DNA of 64,000 bases from assembly GCF_946151055.1 (NCBI RefSeq), contig NZ_CAMGYZ010000002.1, forward strand, positions 434,001-498,000, in the 5' to 3' direction. The DNA comes from Bacillus sp. Marseille-Q3570 (GTDB lineage Bacteria; Bacillota; Bacilli; Bacillales; Fictibacillaceae). Positions 34,335-42,939 of this stretch are shown here, in pieces; within the stretch, counting starts at the first letter, position 1, and every line of letters begins with the position of its first letter. Under the pieces are notes generated by a model. That model did no database searches. It saw nothing but the letters and a program-made list of their open reading frames with translations, and was not told the DNA's origin. A program made the position numbers and the translations under genes.

Positions 34335-35401
34335 TCACCTCACCAATATCGCTTTTTCAGGGTCGGTCCTGGATTGTTTATAATACGTGATGATCGTTTC
34401 AGCATATTGATCGAATGTCGGGCAAATGATACCTGAACCTTGAAGGTCGATAACTGTATTCGAAGTATCATGATGGGTTTCACAAAGGAAATAAGCCATG
34501 GTTTCCTTTTCCACCTGGACCCATCTGCGAAAAGCTGGTATAGATAGAAGTCCACTGATAATAGAAGTTGGAATAACCCAGGATGGTTTTTTTTCAAGCA
34601 AATGATGAACGATTTCCTGATACAATTCCTTTGCAGGAAAAGGATTTGGATCGGTCAAATGATAGGTTTTCCCTTCCCCAGCCTCAATGTGTGTCAAAAA
34701 GCAGACAGCTTTGACGATATAATCAACTGGAACCAGGCAGACGGGCACATCACCTCTCCCGATGTATGGAATCGGGAGTTTCGCAAATTTATCGAGGAAT
34801 CGCATGATGAAATAAGGGCCATCAAATTTGACCGTCTCTCCAGTCTTCGAATCCCCACGACAATACCAGGGCGGATAATGGTGGTTGGTATCTTCGCCAT
34901 TTGTTCTTGGACAAGGACTTCCGCCTCAAATTTCGTCGACTCGTAATGATTTTTAAAAGATTGTTTCTTGTTGAGCTCATGCTCGTACACGGTACCGGTG
35001 CGGGTCCCTGACACATATGCAGTACTGAAATAGACGAATCTTTTCAAATTACTCAGCGTCGAAAGCCACTCCAACACCCTCCTCGTCCCTGAAACATTTA
35101 CAAGCTGAGCTACGGATTGTGGCACAGCAAGGTCATAGATGGCAGCTAAATGAAACACATGCGTGATGTCTCTTCCACATAGTGTATCTTCCAATCCCAG
35201 TCCTTCTTGCGTGATATCACCAGACAATATTGAATATCTTTCCTGGTTCTCGAGCTTCTCGATTCTCGCCATGGCCTTTTCCAACTGTGAGTCATGAACC
35301 AACAGAAGGAAGGATGCATCCGGATCTTGAATAGATAATTCTTCAATCAGCTTTGTAGCGAGAAATCCGGGGAAACCGGTAAAAAAGTAAACATTGGACA
35401 C
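34335..35401 (-). pseudogene. SDR oxidoreductase, frameshifted
   Basis: The NAD-binding domain is seen in the first frame: FFTGFPGFLATKLIEEL, VFHLAAIYDLAV, then YFSTAYVSGTR and YESTKFEAE (catalytic Tyr and Lys). The family is an extended SDR of the thioester-reductase/male-sterility type. After TTIIRPGIVVG the first frame stops making sense, while the next frame carries on with DSKTGETVKFDGPYF and MRFLDKFAKLPIPYIGRGD up to 34335. One G missing from the GGGG run at 34853-34856 explains it. Start is GTG at 35401, eight bases after GGAGG. It may be a true pseudogene or a homopolymer sequencing error; repaired it would be about 355 residues. Confidence 0.8.
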
Positions 35402-35482
35402 ATTCTTTCCCTCCAACCGTTTTCATAAATTTTGATATCCGATATAATTCAGGTAGAAGATAAAAATAAAGGTGGCGATCTC

Positions 35483-36406
35483 ATGCCTAATGTCTGGACC
35501 CATATATACTTTGGGGAAGTTGTATTAAAGCGCACAGGAATCATCAATTTGAATGAAGAGTCAGAACCATACTTCAATTTTGGGACACAAGGACCCGATC
35601 CTTTTTTTTATCATAATTTCTGGCCTTGGAAGTCAACCCCTGTCACAGAAGTCGGGGACCGAATCCACCATGAACACTGTGGCGATTTCCTTCTGAAATT
35701 GATTGAGTATACGAAAGAAAAACTTAGGGACGAGAAACTGACTGCATTTACGACCGGATTCATTACGCACCATATCCTGGACAGAAATACTCACCCTTAC
35801 ATAAATTATCGGTCCGGTACAGAAGGCAATCGACACCAAAAGCTTGAAATCATCATCGATACACTCATGATGAAAAAGCACAAAAACATTGAAACCTGGA
35901 ACACACCCGTGTATAAAGAGCTGGCGATCGGAAAAAAGCTTCATGAGCCAATCGAGAAAATGCTTGAAGAAAAGATCAATGAGACCTTTCCTGAACTTCA
36001 TGAAAAAATGCCAGCTGGATATGTACAACAGTCCTATCAACATATGCAGAAAGCATTACGTGTCCTTTACGACCCGTCAGGCTGGAAAAACAAGCTTTTA
36101 AAAGAAAAGGTCCATCCATTCTCCTATCAAAAACATGTGGATGATGTCGATTATTTGAATGAATCAAAAACGCCATGGAAGCATCCTGCCCAACCCAACG
36201 AACATCATGAAGAATCATTCATGGAATTGTTTGAAAACGCAGTAGATGAAGGAACAGAAATTCTCACGTTACTAAAAGGATATTGGTATGATGACAACAT
36301 AGAGCAATATGAAAAGTTGAAAGAAAAGCTAGGGAACGTTTGCTATGATGTCGGCAAAGATCTATCCTTGCGCCTCGAAAACAAACATTACGAACCGATT
36401 TTATAA
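35483..36406 (+). CDS. Zinc-dependent phospholipase C-like protein
   Basis: The 307-residue protein starts MPNVWTHIYFGE and has the zinc-ligand-rich stretches GTQGPDPFFYHNF, HHEHCGDFL and FITHHILDRNTHPYINY, matching the Zn-dependent phospholipase C family (PF00882). The repeated His/Asp ligands are all present. No signal peptide is seen, so it probably stays in the cytosol. The frame opens earlier, but AGGTGG seven bases before ATG 35483 fixes the start. Substrate is unknown. It is divergent from the frameshifted SDR gene. Confidence 0.75.
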   Translation: MPNVWTHIYFGEVVLKRTGIINLNEESEPYFNFGTQGPDPFFYHNFWPWKSTPVTEVGDRIHHEHCGDFLLKLIEYTKEKLRDEKLTAFTTGFITHHILDRNTHPYINYRSGTEGNRHQKLEIIIDTLMMKKHKNIETWNTPVYKELAIGKKLHEPIEKMLEEKINETFPELHEKMPAGYVQQSYQHMQKALRVLYDPSGWKNKLLKEKVHPFSYQKHVDDVDYLNESKTPWKHPAQPNEHHEESFMELFENAVDEGTEILTLLKGYWYDDNIEQYEKLKEKLGNVCYDVGKDLSLRLENKHYEPIL

Positions 36407-36445
36407 AGACAGGGCTGTCTCCAAGAGAGGCAGCCCTGTCTTTTG
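36405..36445. terminator. Bidirectional terminator
   Basis: AAGACAGGGCTG and CAGCCCTGTCTT arms between the two convergent genes, with T and A runs outside. Confidence 0.85.
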
Positions 36446-36447
36446 TT

Positions 36448-37725
36448 TTACATCGTCAAGTCTGAGGTATAACCGGCTTCTTTTTTTCCTTTATCGATAT
36501 CCACACGTGACAGGATGAAGATTCCTGCAAGGAAGAAGATGATCAGCGATACGATACCTATTCGTGTTGACCCTGTGAGCTGCCCGACAATTCCGAAAAC
36601 AAACGGTCCGAAGATCGCAGAAAATTTCGCGGATATACCGTAAAACCCGTAAAATTCCGCATGGCGATTTTCCGGTACCATGCTTCCGAAGATCGACCTG
36701 CTCAACGCCTGTGCCCCTCCTTGTACAAAACCGACCATGACAGCAAGCGCGTAGAAGTGTGCTGCGGTCTCCATAAAGTATCCTAAAAGAACAATGACCA
36801 CATACGTCCATAACGCAATATAGAGCGCACGCTTCGCTTGTAGTCTTCTCGCAAGGTACCCGAAAAGGAAAGCAAAAGGAATACCGACAAACTGAGTGAT
36901 CAATAGGGCTGCAATTAGATCGTTTGAGCCGATACCAATATCCCTTCCATAAATCGTCGCCATTTTGATGATGGTCGATATTCCGTCGTTGAAAAGCCAA
37001 AATGCGACTAAAAATAATAACAGCTGCTTGAACTGTCTGATTTCCTTGAAAGTCGTCAGGACCCGTTTGAAGCCGATTTTGACGTAGGAGCCCTTCATTT
37101 GAGGTTGGTCATGCTTCACTTCTTTAATATTACGGAACAACGGTATCGAAAAGATGAACCACCAAACGCCCACACTGGCAAATGAAATCTGTGTAGCAAG
37201 CAGCGTGTTCGGAATGAAAAACCAGGATGGATTCATGATCATCATCAGGTTGATGAGAAGCAAGACTCCCCCGCCGATGTAACCAAAAGCATAGCCGCGG
37301 GCAGATATCCGATCGATCTCATCCTTAGAAGCGATTTCCGGCAAGAAGCCATCATAAAACACGTTTCCGCCAGAAAATCCAATTGTCCCGGCAATCAATA
37401 GGATTGAGGCGAGAATGTAATCGCCTTCACCTACAAATGCGAGGAGGATACTTGCAAGAATCCCCATATACGCGAAAAATCGAAGAAACTTCATTTTAGA
37501 ATTCGAGTGATCGGCAATTGCCCCCAGAATCGGTGCCAATATTGCAACAATCAAGACAGCGATTGATTGCGAATATCCCCAGTAGGCTGTCGCAGTCGTT
37601 TTGTCGATATTCTTGGCAGCGACATCATAATAGAAGATCGGCAGCACCGCAGCCATGATGGTAGTGGCGAAAGCTGAGTTCGCCCAATCATACATCGTCC
37701 ATGAATAAACCTCTTTTTTCTTCAT
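36448..37725 (-). CDS. MFS transporter, UMF1/Atg22 family
   Basis: This 425-residue transporter with about twelve helices is in the UMF1 (Atg22-like) branch of the MFS. The first helix follows MKKKEVYSWTMYDWANSAF, the family hallmark; other marks are GAIADHSNSKMKFL, GGNVFYDGFLPEIA and GGAQALSRSIFGSMVPE. In yeast, Atg22 exports amino acids; bacterial members have unknown cargo. AGGGGG lies before the ATG. It is monocistronic, with the large 52-bp repeat array in its upstream region. Confidence 0.85.
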   Translation of the reverse strand: MKKKEVYSWTMYDWANSAFATTIMAAVLPIFYYDVAAKNIDKTTATAYWGYSQSIAVLIVAILAPILGAIADHSNSKMKFLRFFAYMGILASILLAFVGEGDYILASILLIAGTIGFSGGNVFYDGFLPEIASKDEIDRISARGYAFGYIGGGVLLLINLMMIMNPSWFFIPNTLLATQISFASVGVWWFIFSIPLFRNIKEVKHDQPQMKGSYVKIGFKRVLTTFKEIRQFKQLLLFLVAFWLFNDGISTIIKMATIYGRDIGIGSNDLIAALLITQFVGIPFAFLFGYLARRLQAKRALYIALWTYVVIVLLGYFMETAAHFYALAVMVGFVQGGAQALSRSIFGSMVPENRHAEFYGFYGISAKFSAIFGPFVFGIVGQLTGSTRIGIVSLIIFFLAGIFILSRVDIDKGKKEAGYTSDLTM

Positions 37726-37864
37726 CTTAAACCCCCTTGTCCTTTCCTCTTCAACCTGATAACCCCTTATTATGAATATATGTGCTCATCTTTAAAGAAA
37801 TCTCATTACTTAATTCGCTTCCTGCTGTTCGTTCCCCTTTTTGTTTCTACTGATTGCATTTTTT

Positions 37865-38420
37865 GAGACAGGCTAGCGCTGGATTTCTCTTTTTCTGTCC
37901 CGTATCGTGCTGTTTCGGGATAAGTTGCCGCTGGATTCTCCTCCTCTTGTCCCGTATAGCGCGGTTTCGGGACAGCTTAGCGCTTTATTCTCCTCCTCCT
38001 GTCCCGTATAGCGCGGTTTCGGGACAGCTTAGCGCATTATTCTTCTTCTCCTGTCCCGTATCGCTCCGTTTCGGGACAGGTTCACGCTTTATTCTCCTCC
38101 TCCTGTCCCGTATAGTGCTGTTTCGGGACAGCTTAGCGCATTATTCTTCTCCTGTCCCGTATCGCTCCGTTTCGGGACAGGTTCACGTTTTATTCTCCTC
38201 CTCCTGTCCCGTATAGTGCTGTTTCGGGACAGCTTAGCGCATTATTCTTCTTCTCCTGTCCCGTATCGCTCCGTTTCGGGGCAGGTTCACGCTTTATTCT
38301 CCTCTTCCTGTCCCGTATAGCGCTGTTTCGGACAGCTTGGCGCCTTATTCTCCATCTCTTGTCCCATATAGCGCTGTTTCGGGGCAAGTTCACGCTTTAT
38401 TCTTCTCTTCCTGTCCCTAT
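37865..38420. repeat. Tandem array of eleven 52-bp hairpin units
   Basis: The core TGTCCCGTAT recurs at 37896, 37948, 38000, 38052, 38103, 38152, 38205, 38257, 38309, 38360 and 38412 (last two variant), giving a period of about 52. Each unit has CTGTCCCG and CGGGACAG arms around a 13-base loop, then a pyrimidine-rich linker. Two unit types alternate over part of the array, differing in loop (TATAGCGC or TATCGCTCC) and linker. Open frames across it are an artefact of repetition. Confidence 0.85.
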
Positions 38421-38457
38421 CCGAAGCAAACCGGTCACAACCTCCTCCCTTAGCCAA

Positions 38458-38496
38458 TAAAAAAAGACCTCAGCATCTGACTGATACTAAGGTCTT
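38458..38496 (-). terminator. bmrCD terminator
   Basis: AAGACCTTAGTATC and GATGCTGAGGTCTT arms on the minus strand, then TTTTTT. Confidence 0.85.
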
Positions 38497-38513
38497 CCGT
38501 GTCTTTATTCTTT

Positions 38514-40535
38514 TCAAACAGCTTGGGATTCTTTTGCCCCTTGCTGCAGTTGATACATTTGATAGTACTTGCCTTTCGCTTCCATCAGTTCATCGTGTGA
38601 ACCTCTTTCGACAATCCGGCCGCGATCAAGTACGAGAATCTGATCAGCGCTTTTTATCGTAGAAAGTCTATGAGCAATGATGAATGTTGTACGTCCTTTT
38701 TTCAGGACTTCCAATGCTTCCTGGATGATTGCCTCTGTTTCCGTATCGATGTTTGCCGTTGCTTCATCCAAAATCAAAATCGCTGGATTATAAGCAAGCG
38801 CACGTGCAAAGGAAATGAGCTGCCTTTGACCTGCTGACAATGTACTTCCTTTTTCAATGACAGGCTCATCATAGCCTTTTGGAAGCTGTTTGATGAATGG
38901 CTCTGCCCCGACATCACACAATGCCTTTTCTACCGTATCTCTCGTAATCGTCGGATCATCCAAGCTTACATTGGATGCGATCGTCCCTGTAAAAAGGAAC
39001 GGATCTTGAAGGACGATCCCCATATGCTTACGAAGATCCTGCCTCGTCATCTTCTGGATATCTTGCCCATCGATCATGATTTTCCCGTGTTCTACATCGT
39101 AAAAACGGAACAATAGATTCATGATCGAACTTTTTCCAGATCCAGTGTGGCCGACAAGAGCAATTGTCTGGCCTTGTTCCGCTTCAAAGGATATGTTCTT
39201 CAACACATATTCATCCTCTTTATAAGCGAATGTAACATCGTCAAAAATAACATTCCCTTTATACCGGGAAATCTCCGTATCTGAAACGTCCTCTCCTTCA
39301 CGATCAAGCAGTCGGAAAACCCGCTCGCCTGAAACAAGTGCCTGTTCGAGGTTTGCTAGCTGCGTTACGATCCCTGTGATCGGTTGGAATAGACGGTTCA
39401 AGTAATCGACAAATGCATAGAGAACACCTACGGAAACAGCAGTCGTCGCCGTCAAGGACGCCCCACCGAAATACCAGATCAACGTCACGAACGCTACGTT
39501 TCGAAGCAGGTTTACGAGGTTATGGGACATCAAGGCATCCAAACTCAACAGTTTGTTGCGATAACTAAAGTATTCTTCGTTGATCTTTTCAAATTCATCT
39601 GTCGTCTGCTTTTGACGACGAAACGCCTGGATGATCGTCATCCCCTGGATCGATTCATTGATCATCGCATTAAGATCACTCAAACGTTGACGAATGAGAT
39701 GGTTGTATTTGGATGCATATCTACGGTACATAATGATCCAGACAAACATGATCGGGATGATGATAGAACAAATCATCGCCAATCGTACATCAAGGAAAAA
39801 CAATGCAGTCAAAATCCCAAAGATGTAGATGATCCCAGTAAAAAACTGTGCTAAAACCGTTACATACAACTCACGGATCGCTTCTGTATCATTCGTGATC
39901 CTTGAAACGACCTTACCCGCTGGTAAATTATCAAAATAATTGACCGGAAGCCGTTGGATCTGTCCGAATACATCTGTCCGCATGTTCTGGATGATCCGGT
40001 TCGCTGACTTCTGCAGGATATATTTTTGCCAATACGTGAAAATAGCTGATACGACCAGCAAGCCCATGTAGAATGCACTCAAATAGATGAGCCACTTCAC
40101 TTCAGGCCGGTAAAAGGCCAAAAGTTGATCGGTCGATAATTCTTCTGCATCGTATACAGCTTTCTGATCTCCTTTTTCAATGGTGATCGAGTTGCCATCA
40201 ACTGAACGGTTTCCATCAAACTCAATCGGTTCATTGATAAAGAAATAGTCCCGCTTTATCTGGAGAATCCGGACTTCATCATATTGGGAAGCATCACCAT
40301 CAAAATACTCCGTGCGGATATAATGATTCCCTTTATACTCGACGGTGTCCTCACCAGCGTTTTCCACCTGTATCCACGGCTTTTCGATGCCTAGGATGTG
40401 ATTATCAATCATCTTTTTCGCGATGAACGGACCTGTCAGTTCGGCACTGACAGCAATCGTCAACATCGCTAATGCTATGATGATCATCTTTTTATAACGT
40501 AATGCGTATTGAAATAGTCTTTTTCCTACGCTCAT
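38514..40535 (-). CDS. bmrD: Heterodimeric multidrug ABC exporter subunit BmrD (YheH)
   Basis: The 673 residues equal the length of B. subtilis YheH/BmrD. An N-terminal helix is followed by an extra extracytoplasmic domain (about residues 45-145), a feature of BmrD. The ATPase domain has Walker A GHTGSGKSS, a changed signature STLSAGQRQL (Ala for Gly), and an intact Walker B with catalytic Glu: AILILDEATANID. With BmrC it exports drugs such as fluoroquinolones and dyes in B. subtilis. It follows bmrC by five bases and ends at a strong terminator. Substrates here are inferred. Confidence 0.9.
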   Translation of the reverse strand: MSVGKRLFQYALRYKKMIIIALAMLTIAVSAELTGPFIAKKMIDNHILGIEKPWIQVENAGEDTVEYKGNHYIRTEYFDGDASQYDEVRILQIKRDYFFINEPIEFDGNRSVDGNSITIEKGDQKAVYDAEELSTDQLLAFYRPEVKWLIYLSAFYMGLLVVSAIFTYWQKYILQKSANRIIQNMRTDVFGQIQRLPVNYFDNLPAGKVVSRITNDTEAIRELYVTVLAQFFTGIIYIFGILTALFFLDVRLAMICSIIIPIMFVWIIMYRRYASKYNHLIRQRLSDLNAMINESIQGMTIIQAFRRQKQTTDEFEKINEEYFSYRNKLLSLDALMSHNLVNLLRNVAFVTLIWYFGGASLTATTAVSVGVLYAFVDYLNRLFQPITGIVTQLANLEQALVSGERVFRLLDREGEDVSDTEISRYKGNVIFDDVTFAYKEDEYVLKNISFEAEQGQTIALVGHTGSGKSSIMNLLFRFYDVEHGKIMIDGQDIQKMTRQDLRKHMGIVLQDPFLFTGTIASNVSLDDPTITRDTVEKALCDVGAEPFIKQLPKGYDEPVIEKGSTLSAGQRQLISFARALAYNPAILILDEATANIDTETEAIIQEALEVLKKGRTTFIIAHRLSTIKSADQILVLDRGRIVERGSHDELMEAKGKYYQMYQLQQGAKESQAV

Positions 40536-40540
40536 TTTTG

Positions 40541-42295
40541 TTACACCACACCTTCTGAGAGACCGTCTTCTAATTGCTGTCGTTCATACTGCTGTTTGTA
40601 CCAGCCTCCGTTTTTCAATAAATCTTCATGTGTTCCTTCTTCAATGACACATCCCTCATCCATGACGAGGATCAAATCTGCATGTTGCACCGCAGACAGT
40701 CTATGTGTCGTGATGAACGTCGTCTTACCTGAGCGTTCATTTCGGATGCTTTCAATGATTTTCGCTTCTGTTTTACCGTCAACGGCTGACATCGCGTCAT
40801 CCAACAAAAGGATATCTGGATTGACGAGCAATGCACGTGCAATCGAAATACGCTGTTTCTGACCGCCTGAAAGTGCGACTCCTTTTTCACCAACCAGCGT
40901 TTTCATACCCTGCGGCAGGTTTTCAATGTCACCGGTTAACGAGGATAGCTCGACGACTTCGTTCAAGCGCTTTTGTGAAGTTTCTGTAACGCCAAACTGG
41001 ATGTTCTCTTTTACCGATCTGGAAAAGAGAACTTGCTGTTGGGGTACATAACCCATCCAGCTCTGAATCTGTGAAACCGGAATCTCTTCAATCGGAACAC
41101 CTGAAATGGAGATTTCTCCTTCACCTAATGGATATTCCCGTAAAAGCTGCTTGATCAATGTCGTCTTTCCGCTTCCCGTTTTCCCGACAATCCCGAGTGT
41201 TTGCCCCTGCTTCAATGTGAAGGATACATCTTTCAAGTTATCAACCTGGGAACTTGGATAACGGAAGGTGACGTCCTTGAAGTTGATTTCACTAGCTTCA
41301 GAGATTGCTGTGATCTTTTCTCCATCTTTTACATCCGGTTCGTAATCGAGCGTATTATTGACCCGGTCAAGGGATGCGTTACCGCGCTGCATGATATTGA
41401 TCAGTTCCCCGATCGCAAACATCGGCCAGATCAACATTCCTAGATAAACGTTGAATGAAACGAGTTCCCCTAATGTAATTGTTTTATGGAATACGAGGTA
41501 AGCTCCGTATCCTAATCCAATCAGATAACTCACCCCGACCAGCACCTTGATCGTCGGTTCGAATAGCGAATCGATCCGGGCGACAGAAACGTTCTTTTTG
41601 TAAACATCATCCGCTAGATTCTCAAAGCGTTTATGGTCTGCTTTTTCTTGGACATAAGCCCTGATGACGCGAACGCCTGAAACGGATTCAAGCACCTGGT
41701 CATTCAACTCTCCGAATGAATCCTGGGCCGTCGTAAACCGTTTATGCATCATCTTTCCGTAACGGTTCATGAGAATGGCCATGATCGGAAGTGGCAGCAA
41801 GGCTGCAAGCGTCAGCTTCCAACTGATCATGAAGCCCATTACGAAAAGGATCGTGATTAAGAAAAGCGTAGAATCAACTAATGTTAATATTCCGAATCCT
41901 GCTGTCATCGATATCGCTTTCAGGTCGTTTGTAGCTCTTGCCATCAAATCCCCTGTGCGATATTTTTCATAAAAGGTCGGCGTCATTTTCAATAAATGGC
42001 GCATGAAACTTGAGCGCATCGTACGCTCGACCAGAAATGCTCCCCCGAATAGCTGATACATCCATATGTAACAAAGGATGTAGTTCACAACCATCAGCGC
42101 AAGATAAAAACCGACGAACTGGAATAATCGTTCTGCCGTCAAAGACCCGATCGTCATTTCATCGATCGCCATTCCAATCAGTTTTGGAGGTACGACCTCA
42201 ATCAAGTTGACGATTTGAAGCAATACGATCGCAACCGTATAGCGCTTCCAATGTTTTTTAAAAAACCAACCTAGTTTGATTAATACTGAAAACAT
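40541..42295 (-). CDS. bmrC: Heterodimeric multidrug ABC exporter subunit BmrC (YheI)
   Basis: The 584-residue half-transporter has six helices and an ATPase domain with Walker A GKTGSGKTTL, an intact signature ALSGGQKQRISIARAL, but Walker B ILLLDDAMSAVD with Asp in place of the catalytic Glu. This is the degenerate-site pattern known for BmrC, so one of the two ATP sites of the dimer is impaired. GAGGGG lies before the ATG. In B. subtilis bmrC is preceded by the bmrB leader ORF that controls transcription when ribosomes stall; a similar arrangement seems present here at 42569-42775. Confidence 0.92.
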   Translation of the reverse strand: MFSVLIKLGWFFKKHWKRYTVAIVLLQIVNLIEVVPPKLIGMAIDEMTIGSLTAERLFQFVGFYLALMVVNYILCYIWMYQLFGGAFLVERTMRSSFMRHLLKMTPTFYEKYRTGDLMARATNDLKAISMTAGFGILTLVDSTLFLITILFVMGFMISWKLTLAALLPLPIMAILMNRYGKMMHKRFTTAQDSFGELNDQVLESVSGVRVIRAYVQEKADHKRFENLADDVYKKNVSVARIDSLFEPTIKVLVGVSYLIGLGYGAYLVFHKTITLGELVSFNVYLGMLIWPMFAIGELINIMQRGNASLDRVNNTLDYEPDVKDGEKITAISEASEINFKDVTFRYPSSQVDNLKDVSFTLKQGQTLGIVGKTGSGKTTLIKQLLREYPLGEGEISISGVPIEEIPVSQIQSWMGYVPQQQVLFSRSVKENIQFGVTETSQKRLNEVVELSSLTGDIENLPQGMKTLVGEKGVALSGGQKQRISIARALLVNPDILLLDDAMSAVDGKTEAKIIESIRNERSGKTTFITTHRLSAVQHADLILVMDEGCVIEEGTHEDLLKNGGWYKQQYERQQLEDGLSEGVV

Positions 42296-42336
42296 GCTTT
42301 ATCCCCTCTCTTGCCTTTGTTCTCTCCTTCTAGTTG

Positions 42337-42399
42337 TCAGCCGCCTTCAATCCGATCCAGCAGCCTAGATGTGTTTTTGATTTTTACATGCATTTTCAT
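42337..42399 (-). CDS. Possible 20-residue upstream ORF of bmrC
   Basis: MKMHVKIKNTSRLLDRIEGG ends 41 bases before bmrC. The second ATG (42393) is eight bases after GGGAG. It may be chance, or a second regulatory leader that couples translation to bmrC. No terminator lies between it and bmrC, so it would not act by attenuation. Confidence 0.3.
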   Translation of the reverse strand: MKMHVKIKNTSRLLDRIEGG

Positions 42400-42495
42400 T
42401 TCTCCCTTCGAATTGTAAAAAATAATGTTCAAATTGAACTTCATTTATAAGAAAGTTTGGCAAGAAACCAAACTGTTCTCCCCTGGTTTTATGGA

Positions 42496-42555
42496 TAAAG
42501 AAAACTTGGCAAAGCCCAGCCTTGGCGCGAAGAAAGTGTTCTAAACTTTCTTTAA
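42496..42555 (-). repeat. Short repeat element (shortened member)
   Basis: TAAAGAAAACTTGGCAAAG at one end and AAACTTTCTTTAAA at the other; about 60 bases, shorter than its relatives. It lies between the attenuator and bmrC, inside the predicted transcript. Confidence 0.6.
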
Positions 42556-42568
42556 AAAGGACAAAAAA

Positions 42569-42595
42569 AGTATGCCACACGTTCGCGACATACTT
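42569..42595 (-). terminator. Second leader terminator of bmrCD
   Basis: AAGTATG and CATACTT arms with an inner CGCG/TGTG stem, followed on the minus strand by seven T. It lies about 275 bases before bmrC. Confidence 0.7.
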
Positions 42596-42625
42596 CTTCC
42601 TTGGTAATGGAACAGAAATATAAAA

Positions 42626-42652
42626 GCTCACGCCGAAAAATTGGGCGCAAGC
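42626..42652 (-). terminator. First leader terminator of bmrCD
   Basis: On the minus strand, GCTTGCGCC pairs with GGCGTGAGC (two G-T pairs) around a nine-base loop, followed by TTTTATATTT. The 5' arm could instead pair with GGCGTGA at the end of the leader ORF, 42696-42705 region, which would break this terminator. Confidence 0.6.
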
Positions 42653-42688
42653 TGATCAGACACTTTATTTTAAAGATAGAAAAGGTCT

Positions 42689-42775
42689 TTATCGGTTCAC
42701 GCCACACATTATGAAGTTGTTTGAAGACAATACGACAATTCTTTGTTTCTGGATGATATCGATATATTTTTGCAT
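42689..42775 (-). CDS. 28-residue leader peptide upstream of bmrCD
   Basis: The ORF MQKYIDIIQKQRIVVLSSNN with the tail FIMCGVNR has an ideal ribosome site: AGGAGG eight bases before the ATG, the strongest in this area. Two intrinsic terminators follow, and then bmrC. This mirrors bmrB-bmrCD in B. subtilis, where drug-stalled ribosomes on the short bmrB ORF permit readthrough into the exporter genes. The peptide is shorter than the 54-residue BmrB, and I cannot show sequence homology. A candidate -35/-10 (TTGCCA, TATAAA, short spacer) lies about 80 bases upstream. Confidence 0.65.
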   Translation of the reverse strand: MQKYIDIIQKQRIVVLSSNNFIMCGVNR

Positions 42776-42939
42776 GACGCTAACCTCCTTTTCTTTTTTT
42801 ATGATTTATCTTTATTAAGTACTTTAAAAGTTTATACCAACCGTTTCCATTTGGCAATAGACTTTTGTCTATTTTTTAAATTTTTTTGCAATTTCAGCAT
42901 TTTTTAGACTTGGCTACAGAGTCGCACCGGCACACCTTA

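Noticed and set aside
37854-38393. Open frames across the 52-bp array
   Set aside because: Repetition without stops gives long frames by chance; no start signal and no variation favouring protein.
37865-38420. CRISPR array
   Set aside because: Units are contiguous 52-bp repeats with no unique spacers between them, and no cas genes are nearby.
42365-42631. 88-codon minus-strand ORF upstream of bmrC
   Set aside because: It runs through both the terminator and the short repeat, with no ribosome site; the 28- and 20-codon ORFs have better signals.
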